Of a DNA stretch of 64,000 bases, positions 8,027-20,247 are shown piece by piece. Source of the stretch: Ramlibacter ginsenosidimutans (GTDB lineage: Bacteria > Pseudomonadota > Gammaproteobacteria > Burkholderiales > Burkholderiaceae_C); the NCBI RefSeq assembly GCF_042678185.1, contig NZ_JBHUDQ010000019.1. One strand, given 5' to 3'. Numbering within the stretch: position 1 is the first letter of the stretch; every line of letters begins with the position of its first letter. A program made the translations under genes and the position numbers. A model generated the notes under the pieces. It made no database searches. It was not told the origin of the DNA and saw only the letters and a program-made list of their open reading frames with translations.

Positions 8027-8400
8027 TGGTGGAGCTGGCGGGAATTGAACCCGCGTCCGCAAGCCTTCTCCGAGCAGTTCTACATGTTTAGCGATCTGGT
8101 TTGGTTCTCACCGCCCTCACCGCGCAGTCGCACGCTGAGAGGGCAGCCAGTGCCCTATTTTCTCGTTTCCGACCAAGGCACCCGGTCGGAAACCAGCCAA
8201 TGTAATGACCCTTGCAGTCAGGACCTTACGACCCTGACCCAGCCCATCGGCCAACTGTTGCAAGGCTCACCGGCAATTAAGCGGCGAGGGCGAAACGTTC
8301 GTCGTTCGCAGTTAGTTTGTTTCAGCTGGATTAACGAGGGAACTGAGCCTCGACATGCCCTGCTGCGTGTCCGAACCCACGTCGAAACCGGTGCAGCCCC
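8027..8400 (-). ncRNA. ssrA: tmRNA (transfer-messenger RNA)
   Basis: Rescues stalled ribosomes by acting first as tRNA-Ala and then as a short message. The minus strand starts GGGGCTGCACCGGTTTCGAC at 8400 and ends with the tRNA-like arm GGTTCAATTCCCGCCAGCTC followed by CACCA, whose terminal CCA is at 8029-8027. The resume frame is at 8309-8277 and encodes ANDERFALAA followed by TAA, a tag typical of Burkholderiales. The 374-base length fits the one-piece form. A terminator follows at 7986-8013, and an upstream promoter is likely at 8411-8438. Confidence 0.97.
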
Positions 8401-8410
8401 AGGAGAGCCT

Positions 8411-8438
8411 AGTTTACGCCATGGCGGCAAATTTCAAG
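8411..8438 (-). promoter_or_regulatory. Likely sigma-70 promoter of ssrA
   Basis: In minus-strand orientation CTTGAA and TAAACT are separated by 16 bases, and TAAACT lies 10 bases before the tmRNA 5' end. The site fits a vegetative promoter but has no independent support. Confidence 0.5.
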
Positions 8439-8512
8439 GGCGGCGTGCGCAAGTGCGGCGCAGCCCCGTCCTGGGCACTGGGCGGGCGAGGAAGACCGTA
8501 TAGTCCCGAGCC

Positions 8513-9568
8513 ATGACCCAGGAGCAGCCCACTCTTCCCATTCTCCTTACCGGCGGAGCCGGTTATATCGGCAGCCACACCGTGGTGGCGCTCCACGAGG
8601 CTGGCTTCAAGCCGGTGATCCTGGACAACTTCGCCAACAGCCACCCGGCCGTGCTGGACCGGCTGGAGCGCATCCTCGGCACGCGACCGGTGCTGGAGCA
8701 AGGGGACGTGCTCGATCGGCCCTTCGTCGAAGCGGTGCTGCGGCGTCACCGCCCCGCGGGCGTGATCCACTTCGCCGGCGACAAGGCCGTGGGCGAAAGC
8801 GTGGCCCAGCCGCTCAAGTACTTCCACCACAACCTCGGTGGCGCCATCAGCCTGCTGCAGGCGATGGAGGCGGTGTACCTGGGGCCGCAATCACCCGGAG
8901 CGCCGACGCTCGTGTTCTCCAGCAGCGCGACCGTGTACGGCGATCCGGCACGGGTGCCGATCACCGAGGACTTCCCGCGCAGCCACACCAATCCGTACGG
9001 GCATACCAAGCTCGTGATCGAGGACATGCTCACGGCGGTGAAGCAGGCCCAGCCTTCCTGGCGCGTGGGCATCCTGCGCTACTTCAATCCGGTGGGCTCG
9101 CATGCGAGCGGGTTGATGGGCGAAGACCCGGCGGGGATTCCGAACAACCTCATGCCCTACGTCACGCAGGTGGCGGTGGGACAGCGGCAGCAGCTCAGCG
9201 TGTTCGGCAGCGACTACGCGACGCCCGATGGAACCGGCGTGCGCGACTACATCCATGTGATGGACCTGGCCGAGGGCCACGTCGCTGCGCTGCGCACGCT
9301 GCTCGAGCGCGGCGAGAGCTTCACGGTGAATCTCGGCACGGGACGCGGCTACAGCGTGCTGGACGTGGTGCGCGCGTTCGAGCAGGCGAGCGGGCGCAAG
9401 GTGCCCTACCAGCTGGTGGAGCGCAGGCCGGGCGACGTGGCGCAGTGCTATGCCGACCCGTCGCTGGCGAAGAAGCTGCTGGGGTGGGAGGCGAAGCGCA
9501 GCCTGCAGGACATGTGCGTGGATGCCTGGCGCTGGCAGAGCGCGAATCCGAAGGGATACGCGGGCTGA
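8513..9568 (+). CDS. galE: UDP-glucose 4-epimerase
   Basis: Interconverts UDP-glucose and UDP-galactose, supplying galactose units for lipopolysaccharide and capsule. The 351-residue protein is full length for the extended SDR family. It shows the NAD-binding motif TGGAGYIGSH at 13-22, the FSSSATVYG segment near 136-144 and the catalytic YGHTK (Tyr162, Lys166). It is transcribed away from ssrA, and a DUF218-like reading frame follows after only seven bases, suggesting an operon. The product fits the many glycan genes elsewhere in the window. Confidence 0.96.
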   Translation: MTQEQPTLPILLTGGAGYIGSHTVVALHEAGFKPVILDNFANSHPAVLDRLERILGTRPVLEQGDVLDRPFVEAVLRRHRPAGVIHFAGDKAVGESVAQPLKYFHHNLGGAISLLQAMEAVYLGPQSPGAPTLVFSSSATVYGDPARVPITEDFPRSHTNPYGHTKLVIEDMLTAVKQAQPSWRVGILRYFNPVGSHASGLMGEDPAGIPNNLMPYVTQVAVGQRQQLSVFGSDYATPDGTGVRDYIHVMDLAEGHVAALRTLLERGESFTVNLGTGRGYSVLDVVRAFEQASGRKVPYQLVERRPGDVAQCYADPSLAKKLLGWEAKRSLQDMCVDAWRWQSANPKGYAG

Positions 9569-9575
9569 GACGGCG

Positions 9576-10333
9576 TTGATCCCCTACGTCGTCTCCAAGC
9601 TCGCCATCGCACTGATCTCGCCGCTGGGGACGGCGCTCCTCCTGTGGCTCGTGGGCCTGCTGCTCCTGGCCACGGCGCGCCGGGCGGCGATCTCCCTGCT
9701 GGTCCTCGGCCTGGGCTGGCTGTGGCTTTGGTCGACGCCGGTCGTGAGCGATTCGCTCCTGCACCACCTCGAGCACCGTTATCCGCCGCGACTGGCCGCG
9801 GCCTTGCCGCGCGCGGATGCCATCGTGGTGCTCGGAGGTGCGGTGGCGCCGCCGGGCCGCGGCATGCCCTACCCCAATCTCAGTCCGGCGGCCGATCGTA
9901 TCTGGCATGCAGCGCGCGTGTTCCGCGCGGGCAAGGCGCCGATCTTGGTCGCCAGCGGCGGCAGCGATCCGGCGCTCGCCGCCGTGCCGGAAGCGCAGGT
10001 GATCGCGGGCCTGCTGCAGGAGCTGGGGGTGCCGGCCGCGGCGATCCTGCAGGAGCGCGATAGCCGCACGACCTACGAGAACGCGCAATTCACGGCAAGG
10101 CTCCTGCAGGATCGCCACGTCCGCGGATCCTGCTCGTGACCTCCGCGCTGCACATGCGGCGCGCGGCGGCGGAATTCGGGCGGGCCGGATTCCAGGTGAT
10201 CCCGGCGGCGACCGACTACAGCGAGCCGCGCTTCGCCGGCGGACTGCAGTGGGTGCCCGATACGCTGGCGCTGGATGACGCCGCGCGGAGCATGAAGGAG
10301 CTGGTGGGGACGCTGGTGACCGAGGTGCGCTGA
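9576..10333 (+). pseudogene. YdcF/ElyC-like DUF218 protein, broken by a frameshift
   Basis: Encodes two N-terminal membrane segments and a DUF218 domain containing ADAIVVLGGAVAPPGRG and the conserved SRTTYENAQF motif. Members of this family act in cell-envelope precursor metabolism. The first frame starts at TTG 9576, directly after galE, and runs into TGA at 10137. The rest of the domain (RILLVTSALHMRRAAAEF onward) continues in the -1 frame to 10333. The break is at about 10122-10126, where CGCGG stands in place of an expected CGCCGG, so one missing base restores the gene. It is either a recent pseudogene or a sequencing error. Confidence 0.8.
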
Positions 10334-10373
10334 GCGCCCCCGCCCTCCCCCCAAAGGGAAGGGAGGGAAGAGG
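10334..10373. repeat. Palindromic repeat, family B, partial intergenic copy
   Basis: GCGCCCCCGCCCTCCCCCCA and the following AAGGGAAGGGAGGGAAGAGG resemble the half-element found in frame inside aroA-cmk (21390-21491) and the HyuA/HyuB gene (38163-38320). Here it lies between two converging genes and could also act as a hairpin at transcript ends. Confidence 0.65.
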
Positions 10374-10376
10374 TCG

Positions 10377-13300
10377 CTAGTTGCTGCGCGTCGCGTCCGG
10401 TCCGCCCTCAGGCTGCGCCGTCGCCAGCTTCCCGACGCCGAGCGACAGGCCGCTGCCCACCAGCTTGTCTTTCGCGGGCCGTGCCGCGGGCGCTGCGATG
10501 GTCACGCGGTTCGCGTCCAGGCCCAGCTTCACTATGGTGTCGCGCATGGCGTTGGCACGCGCTTGCGCCAGTTCCACGAGTCCCTCATCGGCGATGGGCA
10601 CCTGTTTCGTCAACCTGTCCAGCAGCTCCGCATGGAAAGCGGACGGCGCGCCGTCGTCGCGCGTCTTGAACCGGCGTCCCAGGCGCTCGACGAATTCACT
10701 GTCCATCACGCGTGCCACACCGCCTGCATCCTTGTCCTTGTAGCTCGCCCGCAGCTTCTGGTACTCGCCGGCGCCCGCCACCTGCGCGTAGCGGTCCTCG
10801 AGCCAGGTCTGCACCTTGTAGTTGTTCACGTCCACGGGCCCGGGCGGCTCGCCCGGCGCCAGCTTGAGGCCGGCCGCGGTGGCCGCCTCCTTGCGCATCG
10901 CGGCGTCCTGCAGGGCGCGACGGTCCGCCGCGGGGTCGTAGCCCGGCTGGATGGTCAGCGTGAGCGAGGGTCGCTTGGCGAGCGCTTCCGCCAGCGTCTT
11001 CAGCTTCTCCTGCTCGGGCGGCAGCAGCACTCTGCTGCCCGGGTCGAACCCTGCGGCCTCGAACTTCTCGGTTTCGCCGCCGAGCAGTGCGCCCAGCGCG
11101 CGGAAGGGCGCCGTGACGATCCTGGTGAGCACGTTGACGAGGGCCTTCCAGACGATCGCGCCATAGCTGAACTGCGGGTCGTCCAGGCTGCCCGACACGG
11201 GCAGGTCGAGGTCGATCACGCCGTTGCTGTCCTCCAGCAGGGCGATGGCCAGGTCCAGCGGCAACTTGCTGGCGCTGGGACTGTCCACTGGCTCGCCCAG
11301 GCGCAGCCTGGTCACGATGAACTTGTTGGTGCCGGCCAGCTGGCGTTGCCTGATCTTGTATTCGAGGTCCACCGACAGCCGCCCCGACGCGATCTTGCGG
11401 CCGGCGAACTTGCCCGAGTACGGCGTGAGCCGCGTCATCTCCAGGTTGCGGAACGCCAGCGTCAGGTCCGTGGACTCGGTCGCGCGGAACGGCTGGATCG
11501 CGCCGCGGATGCGCGCCGAGCCGTAGTCGTCGACCTGGCCATCGAGCTCCACCTGCGCATTGGACGCCGGGTCGGTCGACAGCCCCGTCACCACGCCGGA
11601 GAGGTCGTGCATGCGCGTGCCGAACTGCGGGGTGAGCGACAGGTCGGCGAATTCGGCGCTGCCGCCGATGACGCGCAGGCGCTCCACGGTGACGGGGAAC
11701 GCGGGAGGTGCGGCGGTCGATGGAGGAGCGCTCGACGTCGCAACTACGGGCGTCACGGCAGGCGCCGGTTTCTTCGCCGACGTGCGCAGGATGCGCTGCA
11801 GGTTCAGCGTCTGGTCCTCGAAGATGATCACCTTGCCGAAGGGCTCGCGCGCCACCAGCTCGCCGATGTGGGCACTGTCCGGGCCGAGCGTCAGCCGCAG
11901 CGCGTCGGACGACAGCTTCTTCCATCCCAGGAAGGGCTGGCCCGTGTCCTCCTCGGTGATGGCCAGGCCGTCCACCGCGAAGCCGCCCGTGTAGGCCAGC
12001 GCCATGCCCTTCCTGCCGGGGCCGAACACCAGCTTGCCGCGCGTATTCGCCGCACCCGCATCCAGGCGCAGCTGCGCGAACTGGTTGACGTAGGGCGCGA
12101 ACGGCTTGAGCGAGAGGCCGGCGAGCCGCAGTTCGAGCTGCCCCGAGGGCGTGCCGGGGACGATCGTGCCCTTCGCCTCCAGCCGGCCACCCTGCTTCAC
12201 GGTGAATGCGGCTTCCACCGGGATCGCGCGGGAGAGGTCCAGTCCCACATCGCGCAACTGCACGGTGCCTTGCGCCAAGTCGAGCGTCACGGGCGTCGCG
12301 GAGGACGCGTCCACCAGTTGCAACTGCAGGTCGTCGGCGGCGACGCGCACGATCTTCATTGCGGGCGCGGTCGATGGCGCCACGGCTGCAGGTGCGGGCG
12401 GCGCCTGCGCAGTCCGGCGCAGGATGTCGCTCCAGTTCAGCCGCTGCTGCTTGTCGAGGCGGACCAGTGCGCGTGCACCGTCGAGCCCGATGGCTTCGAT
12501 GTCGACGCGATTGGCTGGCAGGGCCATGCGCGCATTCACCAGCGTCGCGCGCTGCAGTTGCGCGACCGATTCGTCGCCCGAGCGAAGTTCCACCGGGCCC
12601 ATGGAAGCTTGAACCGAGCCCAGATCGACCATGGTCTGCGGTCCCAGCTCGCCCGCGACAGAGGCGCTCAGCTCGAAGGCCTGGGCCGTCGCGGAGAGCG
12701 GCTTGGCATAACCGAGATCCGTCCACTTCGCGGACCAGCCGGCCAGGCGCACGGTGCCGACCGCGAACTTCCACGGCGACCGGGCCTGCGCCGCGGCCTT
12801 CACGACGGCGCCGCGACGGTCCGCGCCGCCTTCGGCCGGCGCCGTGAACACCGCCGCCCAGTCCAGCGCGCCGTGCGCATCGCGCGTGGCCGCCAGTGCG
12901 CCGCCTTCGAGCGTCACCGCGCCGGCGCGGAACTCGCGCCGAAGGAGGTCGAACGAGAGGTCGTCGAAGCGTGCCGTCGCAAGCTGCAGCAAGGGCGCGC
13001 CGCCGCCGCGCGGCGTGAGCGCGAAGTCGCGAAGGACCAGGTTGCCCTTCGAGATCTCCAGATCGGGGACGGCCTGCCGGCCCGGCCCGCGCAGCAATGC
13101 GAACCGGTACTGCAGCGCCGCCGCGAGCGTGCCCGAGGGCACCGCGGCGAGCGGGTTCTGCACGGCGCCCAGCACGCGGCCGATGCGTGCCCCTTGCAGC
13201 TCCAGCTCGCCTTCCGACGAGAGCGGATTGACCGAGAGCTGACCCTTCCAGCGCAAGGTGCCGCCCTGCTCCGGCAGGCGCGCCGCGAGCAGGTAGTCGC

Positions 13301-13865
13301 CGCTGTCCTCGGGCAGCGTCGACAGGCTGTCGAGCTCCACGCCCAGCGGCGTGAACGCCGCCTTGTACGGATCGCCCGGCCGGTCGGCATCGACGTACTC
13401 GATGTCGCCGTTCGCCACCTGCAGGTGATCGATCAGCACGCGCACCATGCGATCGGAAGGCGGCCCGTTGGTCTTCGCGAGCAAGGCGTCCCAGTTCAGC
13501 GCGCCACCGCGTCGCACCTCCACTCGCAGTCGCGGGCGCTCCAGCAAGATGGAGCGCAGGCGCCATGCCCAGCGTGTGACGCCGTCGACGTCGAGATTCA
13601 CGTAGAGCTTGTCGGCGCCCGCCAGCAGCGCACCACTGGGCTCGGCGAGCGCGAGGCCTTGCACCCGCAGCTCCAGCGTGAGCGGGTTGAAGTCGACGCG
13701 CTCGGCGGACAGCTTGCTGGCCAGGAAGCGTTCACCGGCCCAGGGAAGCACCTTCCGCGCGAGCGGGTCGACGAGGAAGAAGCCGAAGAGCAGGTACAGC
13801 CCGAACGCTCCGGCCACGATGAGGAAGGGCAGGCTGCGCAGGAAACCGGCAACGCGTCGCCACAT
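10377..13865 (-). CDS. DUF748 / AsmA-like envelope protein
   Basis: A 1162-residue protein anchored by one N-terminal transmembrane segment (about residues 9-32) with the rest predicted periplasmic. The repetitive beta-rich body (for example LELRVQGLALAEPSGALLAG and later FDLSSAG-like strands) and the C-terminal SLTLTIQPGYDP segment are typical of DUF748 proteins, relatives of AsmA/TamB that are thought to bridge inner and outer membranes for lipid transport. I chose ATG at 13865 because GAGG lies seven bases upstream. A TTG two codons earlier overlaps that site. It stands alone, converging with the DUF218 frame. The specific cargo is unknown. Confidence 0.82.
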   Translation of the reverse strand: MWRRVAGFLRSLPFLIVAGAFGLYLLFGFFLVDPLARKVLPWAGERFLASKLSAERVDFNPLTLELRVQGLALAEPSGALLAGADKLYVNLDVDGVTRWAWRLRSILLERPRLRVEVRRGGALNWDALLAKTNGPPSDRMVRVLIDHLQVANGDIEYVDADRPGDPYKAAFTPLGVELDSLSTLPEDSGDYLLAARLPEQGGTLRWKGQLSVNPLSSEGELELQGARIGRVLGAVQNPLAAVPSGTLAAALQYRFALLRGPGRQAVPDLEISKGNLVLRDFALTPRGGGAPLLQLATARFDDLSFDLLRREFRAGAVTLEGGALAATRDAHGALDWAAVFTAPAEGGADRRGAVVKAAAQARSPWKFAVGTVRLAGWSAKWTDLGYAKPLSATAQAFELSASVAGELGPQTMVDLGSVQASMGPVELRSGDESVAQLQRATLVNARMALPANRVDIEAIGLDGARALVRLDKQQRLNWSDILRRTAQAPPAPAAVAPSTAPAMKIVRVAADDLQLQLVDASSATPVTLDLAQGTVQLRDVGLDLSRAIPVEAAFTVKQGGRLEAKGTIVPGTPSGQLELRLAGLSLKPFAPYVNQFAQLRLDAGAANTRGKLVFGPGRKGMALAYTGGFAVDGLAITEEDTGQPFLGWKKLSSDALRLTLGPDSAHIGELVAREPFGKVIIFEDQTLNLQRILRTSAKKPAPAVTPVVATSSAPPSTAAPPAFPVTVERLRVIGGSAEFADLSLTPQFGTRMHDLSGVVTGLSTDPASNAQVELDGQVDDYGSARIRGAIQPFRATESTDLTLAFRNLEMTRLTPYSGKFAGRKIASGRLSVDLEYKIRQRQLAGTNKFIVTRLRLGEPVDSPSASKLPLDLAIALLEDSNGVIDLDLPVSGSLDDPQFSYGAIVWKALVNVLTRIVTAPFRALGALLGGETEKFEAAGFDPGSRVLLPPEQEKLKTLAEALAKRPSLTLTIQPGYDPAADRRALQDAAMRKEAATAAGLKLAPGEPPGPVDVNNYKVQTWLEDRYAQVAGAGEYQKLRASYKDKDAGGVARVMDSEFVERLGRRFKTRDDGAPSAFHAELLDRLTKQVPIADEGLVELAQARANAMRDTIVKLGLDANRVTIAAPAARPAKDKLVGSGLSLGVGKLATAQPEGGPDATRSN

Positions 13866-14080
13866 GAACAAGCCTCGCAGCGTTGGCAGCGGCGGGGCGC
13901 CCGCCGGGAATGCTGGTGGCCACTCTAGCGCGGGTGGAGGGCGTCGGGAAAGGGACCTTGGGGCAATGGATCAGGTCGAGCGCCGCTCACCGCAGCCCTC
14001 TCGCGGAGGCCTCTCGCGGAGGCAGAGGCAGCAAGCGCAGCAGGCGAGCGCCGCCTCCCCCGGAGGGTCGGATCAACCGA

Positions 14081-14758
14081 TCAGGCCGCGACGCGGAACT
14101 TCAGGAGAGGCAGCAGGGCCAGCGGTGTCTCGATGTGGACGTCCGCGCCCCAGTCCTTCACGTCGGTGGCGCCGAGGTAGCCGTAGGTGGCGGCGACGGT
14201 GCCCATCCCCGCGGCCTTGCCGGCCTGCACGTCACGCACGTCATCGCCCACGTAGAGGCACTCGATCGGCTTCACACCCACCTGCCGCGCCGCTTCCAGC
14301 AACGGCGCAGGGTGCGGCTTCGAATACGGCGTCGAGTCGCCGCCCACCACCGCACGCGCGCTCGCGAAGAGCGGCATGCCCTTGGTCAGCGGCCCGGTGA
14401 AGCGCATGGACTTGTTGGTCACGACGCCCCACGGCACGTCGCGTTCCACCAGCGAGTCGATCAGTTGCTTGACGCCTTCGAACACATACGTCCGCTGGGT
14501 CATGCACGCTTCGTAGTTGCGGAAGAACTCTTCGCGCAGCGCCGGGAAGTCCGCATGGTCCGGCGTGATGCCGAAGGCGACGCCCAGCATGCCGCGGGCG
14601 CCGGCGCCCGCCATGGGGCGGTAGCGTTCGTACGGCAGCGACGGCAGGCCGCGCGCAATGCGCATCTGGTCGGCCGCGGCCCCGAGATCGGGGGCGCTGT
14701 CGATCAAGGTGCCGTCCAGGTCGAAGAGGACGGCCTTCACGTCGTGCGCGATCATCAT
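14081..14758 (-). CDS. gph: Phosphoglycolate phosphatase (HAD family)
   Basis: Removes the phosphate of 2-phosphoglycolate formed during DNA repair or oxygenase side reactions. The 225-residue protein has the HAD nucleophile motif FDLDGT (Asp13, Asp15), the second motif VTNKS and the acidic motif VGDDVRD. The ATG lies two bases after the ubiG stop codon, so the two genes are translationally coupled. The ubiG-gph order is common in betaproteobacteria. A close homologue could act on other small phosphate esters. Confidence 0.9.
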   Translation of the reverse strand: MMIAHDVKAVLFDLDGTLIDSAPDLGAAADQMRIARGLPSLPYERYRPMAGAGARGMLGVAFGITPDHADFPALREEFFRNYEACMTQRTYVFEGVKQLIDSLVERDVPWGVVTNKSMRFTGPLTKGMPLFASARAVVGGDSTPYSKPHPAPLLEAARQVGVKPIECLYVGDDVRDVQAGKAAGMGTVAATYGYLGATDVKDWGADVHIETPLALLPLLKFRVAA

Positions 14759-14760
14759 GA

Positions 14761-15468
14761 TCAGGGTTTGCGGGCGGCCGCCAGGTAGTTGACGCTCGTG
14801 TCGCCACTGAGCCGGTAGCGACGCGTGAGCGGGTTGTATTCCATGCCCTGCGTCTGGAGCACGTCCAGGCCCGCGCTGCGGGCCCAGCCCGCCAGCTCGC
14901 TGGGCTTGATGAACTTCAGGTATTCGTGGGTGCCGCGCGGCAGCAGGTTCAGCACGTACTCCGCGCCGACGATCGCGAACAGGAACGCCTTGGCGTTGCG
15001 GTTGATGGTGGAGAAGAAGACCCAGCCGCCCGGCTTCACCAGCGTGGCGGCGGCCTGCACCACCGACTCCGGGCGCGGCACGTGTTCCAGCATCTCCATG
15101 CAGGTGACCACGTCGAACTGGCCCGCCTGCTCCTGCGCCAGCATCTCGGCGCTGGCCTCGCGGTATTCGACGTTGGGCGTTCCCGCCTCCAGCGCGTGGA
15201 GCTGCGCCACGCGCAGCGCCTTGGTCGAGAGGTCGATGCCCAGGACGCTGGCGCCCTTGCGCGCCATGCTGTCGGCCAGGATGCCGCCGCCGCAGCCGAT
15301 GTCCACGACGCGCTTGCCCGCGAGTTGCGCGAGGCCGTCGATCCAGCCCAGGCGCAAGGGGTTGATCGCGTGCAGCGGCCCGAATTCGCTGTCCGGGTCC
15401 CACCAGCGGTGGGCCTGCTCGGAGAACTTGGCGAGTTCGACCGGGTCGGCGTTCAGGGCTTCGTTCAT
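14761..15468 (-). CDS. ubiG: Ubiquinone biosynthesis O-methyltransferase
   Basis: Carries out both O-methylation steps of ubiquinone synthesis using S-adenosylmethionine. The 235-residue protein matches the usual UbiG length. The SAM-binding motif I VVDIGCGGGILAD lies at 54-66, and VTCMEMLEHVP is the post-II region. The N-terminal segment FSEQAHRWWDPDSEFGPLH is characteristic of UbiG and separates it from generic methyltransferases. It forms an operon with gph. Confidence 0.95.
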   Translation of the reverse strand: MNEALNADPVELAKFSEQAHRWWDPDSEFGPLHAINPLRLGWIDGLAQLAGKRVVDIGCGGGILADSMARKGASVLGIDLSTKALRVAQLHALEAGTPNVEYREASAEMLAQEQAGQFDVVTCMEMLEHVPRPESVVQAAATLVKPGGWVFFSTINRNAKAFLFAIVGAEYVLNLLPRGTHEYLKFIKPSELAGWARSAGLDVLQTQGMEYNPLTRRYRLSGDTSVNYLAAARKP

Positions 15469-15509
15469 GGCTGGGGCAGATTGTCAGTCAGCTGGCTCGT
15501 GAGTAAATG

Positions 15510-15533
15510 AAAAAGGGCCCGCAGCGCGGGCCC
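15510..15533 (-). terminator. Terminator of the OmpA-family gene
   Basis: GGGCCCGC and GCGGGCCC pair around an AGC loop. On the minus strand the stem is followed by TTTTT. It lies just past the stop codon of the OmpA-family gene. Confidence 0.85.
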
Positions 15534-15558
15534 TTTGTGCAGCTTTTCTCGCTGGCGT

Positions 15559-16287
15559 TTACTGATTGGCGCGCGTGCCGACCACTTCGATTTCCACGCG
15601 GCGGTTCTTCGCGCGGCCTTCGGCGGTCTTGTTGTCGGCGACGGGCTGCTTCTCGCCCTTGCCTTCCGTGTACACGCGGTTCTTCTCGATGCCCTTGGAC
15701 ACGAGATAGGCCTTCACGGCTTCCGCGCGGCGCACGGACAGCTTCTGGTTGTACGTGTCGGTGCCGACGGAGTCGGTGTGGCCCACGGCGATGATCACTT
15801 CGAGGTTGATGCCCTGGATCTTGCCGACCAGGTCATCCAGCTTCGCCTTGCCTTCGGGCTTCAGGACGGCCTTGTCGAAGTCGAAGAACGCGTCGGCGGC
15901 GTAGGTCACCTTGGTGGCGGCGGGCGGCTGGGGAGCCGGGGCCGGCGGTTGCGCAGCCGGGGCCGGGGCGGGCGCCGGGGCAGCCATGGGCGCCGGAGCC
16001 GGGGCCGGGGCGGCAGCCACGAGGGCGCCGTCGCAGCCGACCGCAGCAGTGGCGGGGGTCCAGTTGGCATCGCGCCAGCACAGTTCGTTGGTGCCGTTGC
16101 GCCAGACGTATTCGCCCGTGCCGTTCTGCCAGTTGTCGACCTGGGTGCCGCCGTTGGCCGCAACCACGCGCGTTCCTGCGGGCATCGGCGCCGCGGCCGT
16201 GGAGGCCATCGGCATGTGCATGCTGCCGCAGCCAGTCAGGGCCGCAGCGGAGGCAAACATCAGCGCCACTTTGTTCAGTTTCTTCAT
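15559..16287 (-). CDS. OmpA-family lipoprotein (peptidoglycan-binding)
   Basis: A 242-residue outer-membrane lipoprotein that probably tethers the outer membrane to peptidoglycan. The signal peptide ends at lipobox LTGC (Cys20). An Ala/Pro-rich linker spans about 90-125. The OmpA C-terminal domain covers 127-238 with GHTDSVGTDTYNQ and LSVRRAEAV, which include the Asp172 and Arg187 that contact diaminopimelate. GGAGA lies close before the ATG. The gene is divergent from gyrA, an arrangement conserved in Comamonadaceae, where it is usually annotated ompA although it has no eight-stranded barrel. Confidence 0.92.
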   Translation of the reverse strand: MKKLNKVALMFASAAALTGCGSMHMPMASTAAAPMPAGTRVVAANGGTQVDNWQNGTGEYVWRNGTNELCWRDANWTPATAAVGCDGALVAAAPAPAPAPMAAPAPAPAPAAQPPAPAPQPPAATKVTYAADAFFDFDKAVLKPEGKAKLDDLVGKIQGINLEVIIAVGHTDSVGTDTYNQKLSVRRAEAVKAYLVSKGIEKNRVYTEGKGEKQPVADNKTAEGRAKNRRVEIEVVGTRANQ

Positions 16288-16519
16288 GGTTCTCCTCTTG
16301 GGGAAAAGATTTCGCAGCAGCGCTGCGCCAACACTACGTCCTGCGTGACCTATTCACCAGTTACGTTCGGCTCATTGTGCCATAGGGCCTTATGCCTTGG
16401 CCGGCTCGACCGCTGGGAGTTCGTAGGACGAAAGCCCAATTCCTCTCCCGATGTTGCCGCGTCGCCACATCCGAGCAAAAACGTAAAATCTTCGGTTTCC
16501 CGCCTCTTGACGGAACCCA

Positions 16520-19152
<2,633 letters not shown>

Positions 19153-19153
<1 letters not shown>

Positions 19154-20235
19154 TGCCCAAGACACTCTCCGAACTCCGCGCCGGAATCGACCAGGTCGAC
19201 CGCGAACTCCTGACGCTGCTGAACCGGCGCGCCGCGCTGGCCAACGAGGTGGGCGAGCTCAAGCGTGCCGAGGGCTCGCCCGTGTTCCGTCCGGAGCGCG
19301 AGGCGCAGGTCATCAACGGCATGCAGGCCGCCAACCCCGGGCCGCTGAAGGACGACAACATCGCCCACATCTGGCGCGAGATCATGTCCGCCTGCCGCGC
19401 GCTGGAAGCGCCGCAGCGCGTGGCCTATCTCGGGCCGGCCGGCACCTACAGCGAGCAGGCGGCGCTGCAATTCTTCGGCTCCAGCATCGCCCGCGTGCCG
19501 TGCGTGAGCATCGACGAGGTGTTCCAGTCCGCCACTTCGGGCGCCGCCGATTTCGGCGTCGTGCCGGTGGAGAACAACACCGAGGGCGTGGTGACGCGCT
19601 CGCTCGACCTGTTTCTGGGCACGCCGCTGCACATCATCGGCGAGACCAGCCTGCTGGTGCGCCACCACCTCCTGCGCAAGGACGCCTCGCTGCAGGGCAT
19701 CGAAGTGGTCGTGGCCCACCCGCAGGCGCTGGCGCAGTGCCAGGGCTGGCTGAACAACCACCTGCCCGACGTGGAGCGGCGCGCCGTCTCCAGCAACGCG
19801 GAAGGCGCACGCCTGGCGGCCGAACATCCCGAGTGGGCGGCGATCGCCAGCGACCGGGCGGCGAACGAATTCGGGCTGCACATTGCGGCGCAGGCGATCC
19901 AGGACGACCCGTTCAACCGCACGCGCTTCGCCGTGGTCTGCCTGCCGCAGGTGCTGGCCGCGCCGGACGCCTCGGGCAAGGACTGCGTGAGCCTGATCGT
20001 GTCGGTGCCCAACAAGCCGGGCGCCGTCCACGACATCCTGGTCCCGCTCAAGCAGCATGGGGTGTCGATGACGCGCTTCGAGTCGCGTCCGGCCCGCTCG
20101 GGCCAGTGGGAATACTATTTCTACATCGACCTGCAGGGCCATCCCTCGCAGCCGCACGTCGCGGCGGCGCTGAAGGACCTGCAGGCACTGTGCGCGTTCT
20201 ACAAGGTGCTGGGCACCTACCCACTGGGCGAATAA
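19153..20235 (+). CDS. pheA: Bifunctional chorismate mutase / prephenate dehydratase
   Basis: Makes phenylpyruvate from chorismate in phenylalanine synthesis. The 360-residue protein has an AroQ-type chorismate mutase domain at about 1-85 (LRAGIDQVDRELLTLLNRRA), a prephenate dehydratase domain at about 93-270 (YLGPAGTYSEQAA, NRTRFAVV) and an ACT domain near 278-355 with the ESRPARS motif used for feedback inhibition by phenylalanine. It starts inside the gyrA stop codon. In many relatives serC lies between gyrA and pheA, and it is absent here. Confidence 0.96.
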
Positions 20236-20247
20236 GGCAATAACGAC

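Noticed and set aside
10563..13928. A 1121-codon open frame on the plus strand antisense to the DUF748 gene
   Set aside because: Rich in Arg, Gln, His and Val with no motif; it mirrors the third-codon GC bias of the real gene.
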